Assembly (NCBI RefSeq): GCF_900454495.1
Contig: NZ_UGSI01000001.1
Span: 992,001 to 1,056,000 of the forward strand
Direction of reading: 5' to 3'
DNA: 64,000 bases
Source: Paenibacillus macerans
GTDB lineage: Bacteria > Bacillota > Bacilli > Paenibacillales > Paenibacillaceae
The notes beneath the pieces are model-generated. The model saw only the letters and a program-made list of their open reading frames with translations. It was not told the origin of the DNA and made no database searches. The number at the start of each line of letters is the position of its first letter. Positions within the stretch are counted from its first letter, which is position 1. Position numbers and translations under genes: made by a program. Below are positions 33,425-43,202 of this stretch, piece after piece.

Positions 33425-34372
33425 ATGGATCAAAAATCCGCAAGCGCTGCGAGAAGGGTTAAGAATACGCGAATCAAATCTTCCGGCGCTGACCGTATTT
33501 TTGATATCTGCAATTACATTTTTATGGTTCTATTGATGGCCGTGACGCTGTATCCGTTTATAAATGTTCTGGCCGTGTCGCTAAACAGCGCTCAAGATTC
33601 GCTCAAAGGCGGGATTTACTTGCTTCCGAGGATCTGGACGCTGGAAAATTACAAATATATTTTCAGGGAAGCCACGATATTTCACGCCACGCTCGTCTCG
33701 ATATTGCGTACGATCATCGGTACGGTGGCTACGGTGTTTTGCTCCGCCATGGTGGCTTATTCGATCAGCAGGCAGGATTTCGTGCTCCGCAAATTTATTA
33801 CGGTCGCCTTTATTTTAACCATGTATTTTAACGGCGGGTTGATCCCCAACTATTTGCTGATGAGGGATTTGCAACTCGTGGGCAACTTCTGGGTATACAT
33901 CCTGCCCGGATTAATCGGCGTGTTCAACCTGATCATCATCCGATCCTTTATTGAGAACCTCCCCGAGAGCATTCTGGAATCGGGACGGATTGACGGAGCG
34001 GGCGATTACAGAACTTTTTTCAGCATCGTATTGCCGTTGACAACGCCGGTTTTGGCTACGGTTGCCTTGTTCTCGGGCGTCTTTCAGTGGAACTCCTGGT
34101 TTGACGTGTTTTTGTACAATTCTTCGCACATTGAATTAAGCACACTGCAGTATGAACTGCAGAAAATTTTGCAGAATTCCAATACGACTTCGGGAACTTC
34201 GAGCCTGGACGGGATGATCCAGGGCGCCAGCGGGGCGCAGCAAAACACCGTTACACCGTTGTCCGTTCGCGCCACGATGACGATGGTCGCCTCCGTCCCC
34301 ATTATCATGGTGTACCCTTTCTTGCAAAAATATTTCGTCAAAGGCATGATGGTCGGCGGGGTTAAAGGGTGA
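33425..34372 (+). CDS. LplC/YtcP-type sugar ABC permease (system A)
   Basis: 315 residues, RBS AGAAGGAGG. Six membrane segments, EAA-type loop ILESGRIDGAGDYRTFFSIVLPL near residue 185, and the family C-terminus PFLQKYFVKGMMVGGVKG. No ATPase gene follows; a shared MsmX-type ATPase is presumed. The 131-base gap after it contains no clear terminator, so the esterase may be read from the same transcript. Confidence 0.92.
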   Translation: MDQKSASAARRVKNTRIKSSGADRIFDICNYIFMVLLMAVTLYPFINVLAVSLNSAQDSLKGGIYLLPRIWTLENYKYIFREATIFHATLVSILRTIIGTVATVFCSAMVAYSISRQDFVLRKFITVAFILTMYFNGGLIPNYLLMRDLQLVGNFWVYILPGLIGVFNLIIIRSFIENLPESILESGRIDGAGDYRTFFSIVLPLTTPVLATVALFSGVFQWNSWFDVFLYNSSHIELSTLQYELQKILQNSNTTSGTSSLDGMIQGASGAQQNTVTPLSVRATMTMVASVPIIMVYPFLQKYFVKGMMVGGVKG

Positions 34373-34503
34373 TCAAGCCGCCGCGGGAGTCGCATGCTTA
34401 TCGTGATATGATCAAGGCCGTGAGCATAATCGATTTACGATCCTGGGATTTGGATATGCGCCGTTAAGAATTCGCTTTGAGAAAAACGAAAGGAGAGAAT
34501 GAA

Positions 34504-35271
34504 ATGAGAACAACAGCTCCTGACGGATACGACCGGTACAGGGAAAACATAGCCCGCGGCAATGTCGAAGTGGTGGAATATTTCTCCGGAGCGGTAGGGA
34601 CCCCTCGCAAAACGAGGATATATACTCCGCCCGGATATTCCGGAAACCAAATGTATAACGTATTGTATCTTTTGCATGGCATAGGCGGGGATGAAAATGA
34701 ATGGTTCAACCATGGGCAGCCCCATATCATCCTTGACAATCTTTACGCGGACAACAAGCTCGCGCCTATGATCGTCGTTTTGCCCAACGGACGCGCCATG
34801 CCGGACGACCGTCCGGTGGGAGACATTTTCGCCCCCGAAAAGATCCAGGCGTTTGAGAGGTTCGAATTTGATTTGCTCCATGATCTGATCCCTTTTATTG
34901 AATCGAACTACCTGGTATCTACTGATCAGGGGAGCCGCGCGATTGCAGGTTTATCCATGGGCGGCGGGCAGTCCTTGAACATAGGATTGAAGCATCTCGA
35001 CCGCTTCGCCTGGATCGGGGCTTTTTCCCCGGCCCCCAATACAAAAGCTCCCGAGCAACTCGTTCCGAATCCGCAGGCGGCGGCCCTTCTCAGACTGCTG
35101 TGGCTTTCTTGCGGGGATCAGGATAATCTCAAGCATATCAGCGAACGGACGCACGCTTATTTGGCGGAGCACGGTGTGCCTCACATTTGGGTTGAGGAAA
35201 GCGGCGGACACGATTGGCCCGTGTGGAAAAACGATCTGTACTATTTTTCCCAACTGCTGTTTAAAGTTTAA
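34504..35271 (+). CDS. CE1-like carbohydrate esterase (feruloyl/acetyl-xylan esterase type)
   Basis: 255 residues from ATG 34504 with AAAGGAGAG upstream; no signal peptide, so cytoplasmic. Alpha/beta hydrolase of the putative-esterase family: TRIYTPPGYSGNQMYNVLYLLHGIGGDENEWF, nucleophile elbow GLSMGGGQSL (Ser near 145), catalytic Asp region SCGDQDN and His in ESGGHDWPVW. This pattern is that of the feruloyl esterases of xylanases (XynZ/FAE type). It would take feruloyl or acetyl groups off imported xylo-oligosaccharides. Released ferulate is a substrate for the padC product at 49852. Exact specificity is inferred. Confidence 0.85.
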   Translation: MRTTAPDGYDRYRENIARGNVEVVEYFSGAVGTPRKTRIYTPPGYSGNQMYNVLYLLHGIGGDENEWFNHGQPHIILDNLYADNKLAPMIVVLPNGRAMPDDRPVGDIFAPEKIQAFERFEFDLLHDLIPFIESNYLVSTDQGSRAIAGLSMGGGQSLNIGLKHLDRFAWIGAFSPAPNTKAPEQLVPNPQAAALLRLLWLSCGDQDNLKHISERTHAYLAEHGVPHIWVEESGGHDWPVWKNDLYYFSQLLFKV

Positions 35272-35544
35272 ACAATGAGAAGGAGCGGCTGACGAAATAA
35301 ATTATGACTTTAGCTCTATTGATTCGAGGCTGCCGTACTGAGGACTGAGGGGACTGTCTATTTATAGCGTTCGTGTCTTGGTGTCCCTGCATGCTGCTTT
35401 GCACGATTATCCCCTTCGTTCAGGGGGCAGGGGTTGGGGGCAAGGATAAGGGATCCAGATGTCCGTACATCGGGGGTAGAGTCGTTTCCTCTAGCCTATC
35501 GGCTGTATGCGCCCTTGCGGAAAGTGGTGAGAGAGGCGTGGGAA

Positions 35545-35752
35545 TCGGCTGAAGAGTACGTATGTAGCTTTGGGACTGAAACATCTGCAGGCGTACCTGA
35601 ACGAGTACGCCGGACGCCGTCGGCTGCGCCTGCCCGGAGCGGAAGAAACGATGCGGCAGAAGTTACTGCGTATCTGTGTGGCGATTCCGGCGATCTCTTA
35701 CCGCCGGCTGATCGCGCGCCAACCGAATCAGCCCCTTGCGGCTGCAGCCTGA
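35545..35752 (+). pseudogene. Possible transposase remnant in the 35272-36125 gap
   Basis: The frame ALGLKHLQAYLNEYAGRRRL..ETMRQKLLRICVAI recalls the C-terminus of IS1595-type transposases ('KHLQ-YLdEf..R'). Only about 65 codons remain and no ends are seen. The rest of this 854-base gap shows no other gene; its right part is the promoter region of the GH30 gene. Confidence 0.35.
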
Positions 35753-36004
35753 TAGAAGTGCTTGAACGGTGCAGTCGTTGCTGCAATCGGATTCAGGCTG
35801 CAGTAGGCTCACGGTCTTTTCATTTTTCCCGGTGTCTTGCCCCATCCCTCCCGTCAGCTCTGCTTCATGATCAAACGGTATAATCGTGCAAAGCGTCCGG
35901 ACAGTGGATATTGATCTGCTAACCACTAAATCAATATTTCAAAAGAAAGTTCAATAAAATCAAAAAAAATTCTATTAAATTTTATCGCTAATCCATTTAT
36001 AGTG

Positions 36005-36060
36005 AAATTGTAAAAATGTAATAAATTACTATTATATGTTTTTTTAAGGAGGTTGATAGG
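36005..36060 (+). promoter_or_regulatory. Promoter region of the GH30 xylanase gene
   Basis: Very AT-rich stretch with TTGTAA (about 36009) and TATTAT (about 36032) at a spacer near 17, followed by a stray AAGGAGG (36048) with no suitable start codon; the functional site GGGAGGAG is at 36111. Confidence 0.35.
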
Positions 36061-36125
36061 CCGTATATTTATTCAATCGAGTGCGTCCAGATTTGGATCC
36101 GAAAAAATTAGGGAGGAGCAGATTT

Positions 36126-37469
36126 ATGATTTCACGGTTTAAGAAAGCTATTTGTGCAGGTTCGGCCCTTGTAATAGCATTGACCCTCATGGTAGCGCCG
36201 GGCGATGTTGCCGCAGCCAGCGACGCCGTCGTGAATGTATCGGCGGAAAAACAAGTGATTCGCGGTTTCGGAGGCATCAACCACCCGGCTTGGATCGGAG
36301 ATTTGACGGCGGCACAAAGAGAAACCGCTTTCGGAAACGGAAATAACCAGTTAGGTTTCTCGATCTTAAGAATCTATGTGCATGATGACCGCAATCAGTG
36401 GTACCGGGAATTGGAAACGGCCAAACGAGCCATCGCCCTCGGAGCCATCGTGTTTGCGTCGCCATGGAACCCGCCCGCCGACATGGTAGAGACCTTCAAC
36501 CGCAACGGTGATACGTCGGCAAAACGGCTCCGTTACGACAAGTACGCTGCGTATGCCCAGCACCTTAATGATTTCGTGACTTATATGAGGAATAATGGCG
36601 TGAATCTGTATGCGATTTCCGTACAAAACGAACCCGATTATGCGCATGACTGGACGTGGTGGACTCCCCAGGAAATGCTTCGCTTCATGAAAGAAAACGC
36701 CGGTTCCATTAATGCCAGAGTGATCGCGCCGGAATCGTTCCAGTATCTGAAAAATATGTCGGACCCGATTTTGAACGATTCGCAGGCGCTTGCCAATATG
36801 GATATTCTTGGTGCGCATCTATACGGTACCCAGATCAGCAATTTCGCTTATCCGCTATTCAAACAAAAAGGAGCGGGAAAAGAACTCTGGATGACGGAAG
36901 TATATTACCCGAACAGCGACAACAACTCGGCGGATCGCTGGCCCGAAGCCTTGGATGTGTCCTATCATATCCACAATGCGATGGTAGAGGGAGATTTTCA
37001 GGCTTACGTATGGTGGTATATCCGCAGATCATACGGTCCGATGAAGGAAGACGGCACAATCAGCAAACGCGGTTATAATATGGCTCATTTCTCCAAATTC
37101 GTCCGTCCCGGCTATGTTAGGGTGGATGCCACGAAAAATCCTGAAACGAACGTTTACGTATCTGCCTATAAAGGTAACAACAAAATCGTTATCGTTGCCA
37201 TTAACAGGAGCGGCTCCGGGGTTAATCAGAACTTTGTCCTGCGGAATGGATCGGTTTCGAAAGTATCCCGATGGATCACGAACAGCAGCAGCAATCTTCA
37301 ACCCGGAACGGAGCTTACGGTGACGGGCGAGAATTTCTGGGCTCATCTCCCAGCCCAAAGCGTGACCACCTTCGTAGCTGATCTTGGTACAGCTTCAGGC
37401 AGAAGCGCAGCCAATGAAGCTGAGACAGACACAACCTTGCCTGACGCTGTCGTAGATAACCTACGTTAA
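36126..37469 (+). CDS. xynC: Secreted GH30 glucuronoxylanase (XynC-like)
   Basis: 447 residues; ATG 36126 after GGGAGGAG. Signal peptide AICAGSALVIALTLMVAPGDVAAA (cleavage near 34). Mature start DAVVNVSAEKQVIRGFGGINHPAWIGDLT is the hallmark of GH30 subfamily 8. Acid/base Glu in AISVQNEPDYAHDWTWW (about 165) and nucleophile Glu in ELWMTEVYYP (about 255). The C-terminal 100 residues form the side beta domain (VYVSAYKGNNKIVIVAINRS). A 40-residue Ser/Thr/Asp-rich tail exceeds the usual end. Cuts xylan at sites set by methylglucuronic acid, feeding the importers on either side. Own promoter and terminator: a single-gene unit. Confidence 0.93.
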   Translation: MISRFKKAICAGSALVIALTLMVAPGDVAAASDAVVNVSAEKQVIRGFGGINHPAWIGDLTAAQRETAFGNGNNQLGFSILRIYVHDDRNQWYRELETAKRAIALGAIVFASPWNPPADMVETFNRNGDTSAKRLRYDKYAAYAQHLNDFVTYMRNNGVNLYAISVQNEPDYAHDWTWWTPQEMLRFMKENAGSINARVIAPESFQYLKNMSDPILNDSQALANMDILGAHLYGTQISNFAYPLFKQKGAGKELWMTEVYYPNSDNNSADRWPEALDVSYHIHNAMVEGDFQAYVWWYIRRSYGPMKEDGTISKRGYNMAHFSKFVRPGYVRVDATKNPETNVYVSAYKGNNKIVIVAINRSGSGVNQNFVLRNGSVSKVSRWITNSSSNLQPGTELTVTGENFWAHLPAQSVTTFVADLGTASGRSAANEAETDTTLPDAVVDNLR

Positions 37470-37494
37470 ACCTCCTGAAAAAGAAGCAGATTAA

Positions 37495-37546
37495 GAGGTT
37501 GTCCCAAAAGGTCGTGAAACATTGACCTAAGGGGCAGCCCTTTTTT
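37495..37546 (+). terminator. Terminator after xynC
   Basis: GGTTGTCCC pairs with GGGGCAGCC, inner AGGTC/GACCT stem, six T. Confidence 0.85.
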
Positions 37547-37656
37547 AAATTCTGCAAGGAAGATAATCATGTACGGTAGGTCGATGGGTTTCGGTAAATG
37601 AAGGAGAAGTAAAGTAAAAAGATGAACGTTGTCGCGAAATGTGCGCCAATGCATAA

Positions 37657-37670
37657 TGAAAGCGTAACCA
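37657..37670 (+). promoter_or_regulatory. cre site ahead of importer system B
   Basis: TGAAAGCGTAACCA matches TGNAANCGNWNNCA at every fixed position; 37 bases before the solute-binding gene. Confidence 0.6.
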
Positions 37671-37706
37671 AATGGAAGGCGAATACAATTGAACTGGGGG
37701 ATGAAA

Positions 37707-39434
37707 ATGAAAATGAGGACCAAAAATAGCTCAGTGTGGTTAAAAGGTCTCTCCGTAATAGTGCTGGCTTCGCTTATGCTTGCCGCATGCTCGGGCGGGG
37801 GCGGGGACGGGGCAAACGGGGATCCGGGCGGAGCTTCAAAGGATAACCAGAACCAGGCCTCCGCCGCGGATGACGGCCCGCTCGGCAAATACGATCCGGC
37901 GATCGAAGTATCATTCGTCAGAGATTTGAGCGATGTTGTGGAGAACAATGTGCTTGGCGTGCTGAAGGGCGAAACGATCGACAACAATCGCTGGACCCAA
38001 TTGTACGAGGACGAGCTTGGCATCAAGATCAAATACGACTGGGTCGTCAAGGGCAGCCCGACTTCCGATCAATATCTGCAGAAAATCAACGTTACTTTGG
38101 CTTCCGGCGACCTGCCGGACGTCATCCCGGTGAATGCCACGCAGCTCAAGCAATTGGCCGATTCCGACCAAATCGAGGACATGACGGAGTTATACGAAAA
38201 GTACGCGTCTCCTTTTACGAAAAAAGTGCTCTCGGAAGAAGGAACAAGTGTGTTCGATGCCGCTACGTTCGACGGAAAGTTGATGGCGGTTCCCCAGCTG
38301 GAATCTTCCATGGAACGGGCGATGTACATTTGGATTCGTACCGATTGGCTGGATAAATTAGGCTTGAAGCCGCCGAAAACGATGGCCGACGTGCTGGCGA
38401 TTTCGAAAGCGTTTACGGAGGGCGATCCGGACGGGAATGGCAAGAAGGATACCTTCGGTCTTGGCGTGACGAAAGATTTGTGGGGCGGGGCGATGGGACT
38501 TGAAGGTTTTATGGCCGGATACGATGCCTACCCTAACATTTGGGTGGAAGACGCCTCGGGCAAACTCGTGTTTGGCAGCACTCAGCCGGAAGTGAAAAAG
38601 GCGCTTCAGGTGCTGCAGGATATGGCCAAAAACGGCCAGATCGACCAGGAATTCGGGGTCAAAGACGGGGGCAAGGTGTCCGAACAGATCTCCGCCGGAA
38701 AGATCGGGATGGAGTACGGCGAGCAATGGAATTCTATATGGCCGCTTCAGCTTAACCGCGATAATGATCCGAACGCGCAATGGCAGGCTTTCCCGATTGT
38801 ATCGGAGTCGGGCGAGACCCCGAAGGTGCCGCTTAAATTCAGCACTACCCGTTTCTTCGCCGTTAAGAAGGGCGCCGCTCATCCTGAAGCGGTGATCAAA
38901 ATGTTCAATTTGCATCTGGAGAAAAACTGGGGCGAGACCGCGGAGTTCGATAAGTATTTTGCGCCGCCGGAGGCCGAAAGCGTATGGCAGCTCTCGCCCG
39001 TTACGCCGTATCCGGTTAAGAAAAACGTAGACGCCTTCCGGGCGATTGATGCCGCGCGCAAAGCCGGTGATTTCTCCACACTGACCGGGGAGGCCAAGAC
39101 GATTCAAGAAAAACTGGAAGCCTACGCGTCGGGATCGTCGGATGGGTTTGCATTATGGGGCTGGGAACGGATTTATGGAGAAGAAGGCTCCATGGGAATC
39201 GCCGATCATTACGACAAAAACAATCAGTTTCTGCGGGAAAAATTTGTCGGCGCCCCGACTCCGACCATGGTGGAACGCAAAGCGACGCTCGAAAAGCTGC
39301 AAAACGAGGTGTTCGTCAAGATCATATTAGGGGATCCCATCGATAAATTCGATCAGTTCGTGGCCGATTGGAAAAAGCTTGGCGGTGACCAAATTACCCA
39401 GGAAGTCAACGAATGGTATGAAACTACGAAGTAA
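37707..39434 (+). CDS. LplA-type sugar-binding lipoprotein (system B)
   Basis: 575 residues from ATG 37707 (GGGGG 6 bases upstream; ATG 37701 and 37713 also possible). Signal LSVIVLASLMLAAC gives the lipid-anchored cysteine, followed by a Gly/Asp/Asn/Gln linker. Body motifs KINVTLASGDLPDVIPVNATQL and EGDPDGNGKKDTFGLGVTKD, the latter an EF-like calcium loop common in this family. First gene of an SBP-permease-permease-kinase-regulator operon. Confidence 0.9.
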   Translation: MKMRTKNSSVWLKGLSVIVLASLMLAACSGGGGDGANGDPGGASKDNQNQASAADDGPLGKYDPAIEVSFVRDLSDVVENNVLGVLKGETIDNNRWTQLYEDELGIKIKYDWVVKGSPTSDQYLQKINVTLASGDLPDVIPVNATQLKQLADSDQIEDMTELYEKYASPFTKKVLSEEGTSVFDAATFDGKLMAVPQLESSMERAMYIWIRTDWLDKLGLKPPKTMADVLAISKAFTEGDPDGNGKKDTFGLGVTKDLWGGAMGLEGFMAGYDAYPNIWVEDASGKLVFGSTQPEVKKALQVLQDMAKNGQIDQEFGVKDGGKVSEQISAGKIGMEYGEQWNSIWPLQLNRDNDPNAQWQAFPIVSESGETPKVPLKFSTTRFFAVKKGAAHPEAVIKMFNLHLEKNWGETAEFDKYFAPPEAESVWQLSPVTPYPVKKNVDAFRAIDAARKAGDFSTLTGEAKTIQEKLEAYASGSSDGFALWGWERIYGEEGSMGIADHYDKNNQFLREKFVGAPTPTMVERKATLEKLQNEVFVKIILGDPIDKFDQFVADWKKLGGDQITQEVNEWYETTK

Positions 39435-39505
39435 CGATTCCGGGCCGGAGGGGGGCTATTGCTCTCCCTTGGCCCTACTCTTGCTCACCGATGTGGAGGA
39501 TGAAA

Positions 39506-40405
39506 ATGAGAGCGAAATGGCGAAGAGAATTGCCGCTTCATTTAATGATACTGCCGGGACTAATGTTGATCGTGTTATTTTCGTATATCCCGATGGCCGG
39601 CGTGATGATTGCGTTTCAAAAGTTTATTCCCGCCAAAGGCTTGTTCGGCGAGCAGAAGTGGGTCGGCTGGGACAATTTCGAGTATGTCATGAACTTGCCG
39701 AATTTCACCCAGGTTTTGTGGAACACCCTTTTTATTTCCGGCTTTAAGCTTATCTTAGGACTCGTGGTTCCAATCATTTTTGCGATTCTTTTAAACGAAT
39801 TGAAAAATAATCTGATCAAACGCTCCGTGCAAACCGCGATTTATTTACCCTATTTTTTATCCTGGGTCGTGCTGGGCGGCATTCTGATCGATATTCTTTC
39901 CCCTTCCGGAGGGATCGTTAATGAATTCCTCGGATTATTTGGGATTTCGAAGATCTTTTTCCTCGGCGACAACGACTGGTTTCCCTTCACGCTGATCGCT
40001 TCGGACATTTGGAAAAACTTCGGCTACGGGACAATCGTATATTTGGCGGCAATCACGGGCATCGATCCGGGACTGTACGAAGCGGCGACCATGGACGGCG
40101 CCAATCGCTGGCACAAAATGTGGCATATCACGATTCCGGGAATGCGCATGGTGATCGTGCTGCTGTCGGTATTAAGCCTGGGGCAGCTGCTGAATGCCGG
40201 GTTTGATCAAGTGTTTAATTTATACAGTCCGCAAGTTTACGAGAGCGGCGATATTTTGGATACGTTCGTGTACCGGATCGGCTTGCTTGACGCGCAGTAC
40301 GGGGTAGCGACGGCGGTCGGTTTATTCAAATCGGTCGTATCGTTTACGCTGATTTCCGGCTCCTATTTCTTTGCCTATCGGGTTGCGAAATATCGGATTT
40401 TTTAG
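39506..40405 (+). CDS. LplB-type sugar ABC permease (system B)
   Basis: 299 residues; ATG 39506 has GGAGG 6 bases upstream. LMILPGLMLIVLFSYIPMAGVMIAFQKF at the start, EAA loop YEAATMDGANRWHKMWHITIPG near 205, about six membrane helices. Pairs with the next permease. Confidence 0.92.
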   Translation: MRAKWRRELPLHLMILPGLMLIVLFSYIPMAGVMIAFQKFIPAKGLFGEQKWVGWDNFEYVMNLPNFTQVLWNTLFISGFKLILGLVVPIIFAILLNELKNNLIKRSVQTAIYLPYFLSWVVLGGILIDILSPSGGIVNEFLGLFGISKIFFLGDNDWFPFTLIASDIWKNFGYGTIVYLAAITGIDPGLYEAATMDGANRWHKMWHITIPGMRMVIVLLSVLSLGQLLNAGFDQVFNLYSPQVYESGDILDTFVYRIGLLDAQYGVATAVGLFKSVVSFTLISGSYFFAYRVAKYRIF

Positions 40406-40418
40406 AGGAGGGAGAACT

Positions 40419-41339
40419 TTGGAGCAAAGGTTGGCGCCAAAACCGGCAGGGTATGCCCGCATCCGGCAGGGAAAACGGTTTGAATGGTTTCCCCTGGTCA
40501 ATGCCGTTATTCTTATCTTGATTTCACTCATTTGCGTCTTGCCCTTGATTCATATCATAGCGGTTTCTTTCAGTTCGAGCGCGGCGGCCTCGGCGGGGTA
40601 CGTGAGGATGTGGCCCGTCGATTTCACATTCGCCTCTTACATGTATACGGCGAGCCGCAACGAATTCTGGCAAGCGATGCTCGTGTCGCTGACGCGGATT
40701 GGCTTGGGAACTCCGCTTAACCTGCTGTTGACCATCTTGGTCGCTTATCCGCTGGCCAAAGAGTCGCATGCTTTTCGGTTTCGCAGCCTGTATGCGTGGC
40801 TCTTTTTTATTACGATGCTGTTTAACGGGGGACTGATTCCCTGGTATTCGACGATTAAAGAATACGGGCTGCTCGATTCGATCTGGGCGCTTATTCTGCC
40901 GGGCGCGGTTCCCGTATTCAGCGTCGTGCTGCTGCTTAACTTTTTCCGGGAGATTCCGAAGGAGCTGGAAGAAGCGGCGCTCATTGACGGAGCGAGCCAC
41001 TGGAGGACGATGTGGTCGATCTTCGTGCCGATCTCCAAGCCCGCGCTTGCCACACTGGCCTTGTTTTCCATGGTCGAGCATTGGAACAGCTGGTTCGATG
41101 GTCTGCTGCTGATGGGCAACCCGTCCAATTATCCGCTGCAAAGCTATATTCAAACCATCGTGATCCAGCAAAACCTGTCGAATATGTCGAGAGACGATAT
41201 GCTCAACCTGGCGCTTATTTCCGATCGGACGTTGAAATCGTCGCAGATTTTCCTCGGTTCACTCCCGATTATTTTGGCGTATCCATTCTTGCAGAAATAT
41301 TTCGTAAAAGGCATCGTTTTGGGCAGCGTCAAAGGATGA
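40419..41339 (+). CDS. LplC/YtcP-type sugar ABC permease (system B)
   Basis: 306 residues from a TTG start preceded by GAGGAGGGAG; the open frame upstream overlaps the previous gene and was rejected. Six hydrophobic segments, EAA loop LEEAALIDGASHWRTMWSIFVP, and the C-terminus FLQKYFVKGIVLGSVKG. No ATPase in the operon. Confidence 0.92.
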   Translation: MEQRLAPKPAGYARIRQGKRFEWFPLVNAVILILISLICVLPLIHIIAVSFSSSAAASAGYVRMWPVDFTFASYMYTASRNEFWQAMLVSLTRIGLGTPLNLLLTILVAYPLAKESHAFRFRSLYAWLFFITMLFNGGLIPWYSTIKEYGLLDSIWALILPGAVPVFSVVLLLNFFREIPKELEEAALIDGASHWRTMWSIFVPISKPALATLALFSMVEHWNSWFDGLLLMGNPSNYPLQSYIQTIVIQQNLSNMSRDDMLNLALISDRTLKSSQIFLGSLPIILAYPFLQKYFVKGIVLGSVKG

Positions 41340-41432
41340 ATGTGCGATTAATTGCATAGGGCTGCTTCGAATGTCTGGTTGTCTCTTCGGTTTCGGGCTA
41401 TAATTGAGAAAAAATGGCTGGAGGCATCGGCT

Positions 41433-43202
41433 TTGTTTTTAAGGCAGGACTTTTCGCTGCGAAATACGATATTTCTACGGTTGATCATCACTTTTCTGCT
41501 GATCATGCTGCCTATTTTGTTATCCGCGGTTTATCTGTACCATTGGGTCGTGCAAACCGCAAGCGCGGACATAACCAAGACGGCTGCCGCGCAAACTGCA
41601 TTCTATTTGACCGACCTGGAAAATGAGATCGAGCGTATAAAGCTATTGCAGTTCAGTCTGCTGGAGGACGATAACCTGAACGAACTCGCCCTCGCCTGGG
41701 AAACGATGGCGACGATCGACCGTACGGAGAATATGAATTCGCTGATGAAACGGCTGTACACCGTCCAAAACAGCAGCATGTATATCAAGGACGTGAGCGT
41801 TCATATCGCGACGATCGATCGAACGATGTCGGCCCTGGGCGGAGTGCGCGGGTTCGAAGCTGAGCGCTACCGCGAAATCCGCTCTGTATTTGGCGGCGGT
41901 TCCCAGGTCATCGAATGGAATGGCGGACTGTTCCTCGGCGCGATGAAACAGCGGGGAACCAAGGGGGCGGAGCCGTTGTTTACGGTCGAGATCGAGCTGG
42001 ATCCGCAAAAGCTTCAGGAGGCGCTGGCCCAATTCAACACCTATCCCGGCAGCGGCACGCTGCTGCTGTCGGATAGCGCCAAGGTGGCTTTGGCGGGCGG
42101 AACGGGGGAATTGTCGAAAGCCGGCGCACCCTTTTATATCCGGGAAATCCGGCCGGACGCAGCAGGCAAAACGGCCAAGCTGCTTATTGCGGGGAACCGG
42201 TATTACGCCGTCCAGGCGCACTCTGCGGACCTGGGATTATCGATCTACCGTTTCATTCCCGAACAGGTCGTGCAAAAGCCGTTGAGCAAGTTTTACAAAT
42301 GGGCATGGGTATTCGCCGCCTGTGCGTTGGGGATTTTTGCCGCTTTTGCGTTGTCTACCTATAAGTTCATCCACAAGCCTATGCTGACGCTCGTTAAAAG
42401 CTTCAGGAGGATGGAGCAAGGGGATCTGAGCATTTATATCGCCCATGAATCCAAAGACGAGTTTCGGTACTTGTACGGCCGGTTTAACCAGATGGTGGAA
42501 AATTTGCGTTCCTTGATCGATCAAGTCTATAAGCAAAAAATCATGGCTCAGCGAGCGGAGCTGAAGCAACTGCAATCGCAAATCAACCCGCACTTTTTAT
42601 ATAACAGTTTTTTTATCTTGAATACGATGGCCAAGACGGGGGACACGGAACGCATCGAACAGTTTACGACGCTGCTCGGGGAGTATTTCGAGTTTGTGAC
42701 GAGAAATGCTTCCGACCTGGTTGCTTTGGAACAGGAAATTCATCATGCGAGAATGTATGCGGAAATACAGGAGTTGCGGTTTTCCAGAAGGATTCAGGTC
42801 CGTTTCGATCCGCTGCCCGATGAGCTGCGGTCGATTCCCGTGCCCCGGTTGATCGTTCAACCGATCATTGAAAACGCATTCAAGCACAGCCTTGAAAAAA
42901 AGGTCAAGGACGGCTTGATCGCCGTCCGTTTCGAGAAGGCGAGCAGCCAGGTCCGAATTATCGTGGAGGATAACGGAGATCGCTTGGCGGATGAAGCGTT
43001 GAAGCGGATACGGAAAGCATTGCACGATGTCCGGGATCAGGCCGAGACCACGGGGATGGTCAACATTCATCGCCGAATTCGCATCACATTCGGGGAGGAT
43101 AGCGGATTGCAAACGGAACGGAGCGAGCTTGGAGGGCTTAGGGTAACGATCCTTCTTGCCGATGGAGGTGACCGGTCAGGTGTACAGAATGCTGATCGTT
43201 GA
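41433..43202 (+). CDS. YesM-type sensor histidine kinase (system B), atypical G1 box
   Basis: 589 residues from TTG 41433 with CTGGAGGCA upstream, which gives a normal short N-terminus before TM1 (IFLRLIITFLLIMLPILLSAVYL). TM2 near 300-320, HAMP, then LKQLQSQINPHFLYNSFFIL with the phospho-His. In the ATPase domain the N box is normal (PIIENAFKHSLEK) but the G1 box reads VEDNGDRLADE instead of DNGxGM, so the second glycine is lost. G2-like GMVNIHRRIRITFG is kept. May be a slow or phosphatase-biased kinase. Regulator gene overlaps its end. Confidence 0.88.
   Translation: MFLRQDFSLRNTIFLRLIITFLLIMLPILLSAVYLYHWVVQTASADITKTAAAQTAFYLTDLENEIERIKLLQFSLLEDDNLNELALAWETMATIDRTENMNSLMKRLYTVQNSSMYIKDVSVHIATIDRTMSALGGVRGFEAERYREIRSVFGGGSQVIEWNGGLFLGAMKQRGTKGAEPLFTVEIELDPQKLQEALAQFNTYPGSGTLLLSDSAKVALAGGTGELSKAGAPFYIREIRPDAAGKTAKLLIAGNRYYAVQAHSADLGLSIYRFIPEQVVQKPLSKFYKWAWVFAACALGIFAAFALSTYKFIHKPMLTLVKSFRRMEQGDLSIYIAHESKDEFRYLYGRFNQMVENLRSLIDQVYKQKIMAQRAELKQLQSQINPHFLYNSFFILNTMAKTGDTERIEQFTTLLGEYFEFVTRNASDLVALEQEIHHARMYAEIQELRFSRRIQVRFDPLPDELRSIPVPRLIVQPIIENAFKHSLEKKVKDGLIAVRFEKASSQVRIIVEDNGDRLADEALKRIRKALHDVRDQAETTGMVNIHRRIRITFGEDSGLQTERSELGGLRVTILLADGGDRSGVQNADR

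Noticed and set aside
35434..35883. 149-codon Arg/Ser/Cys-rich frame
   Set aside because: Composition is that of a shadow over the transposase-like remnant in another frame; no ribosome site.
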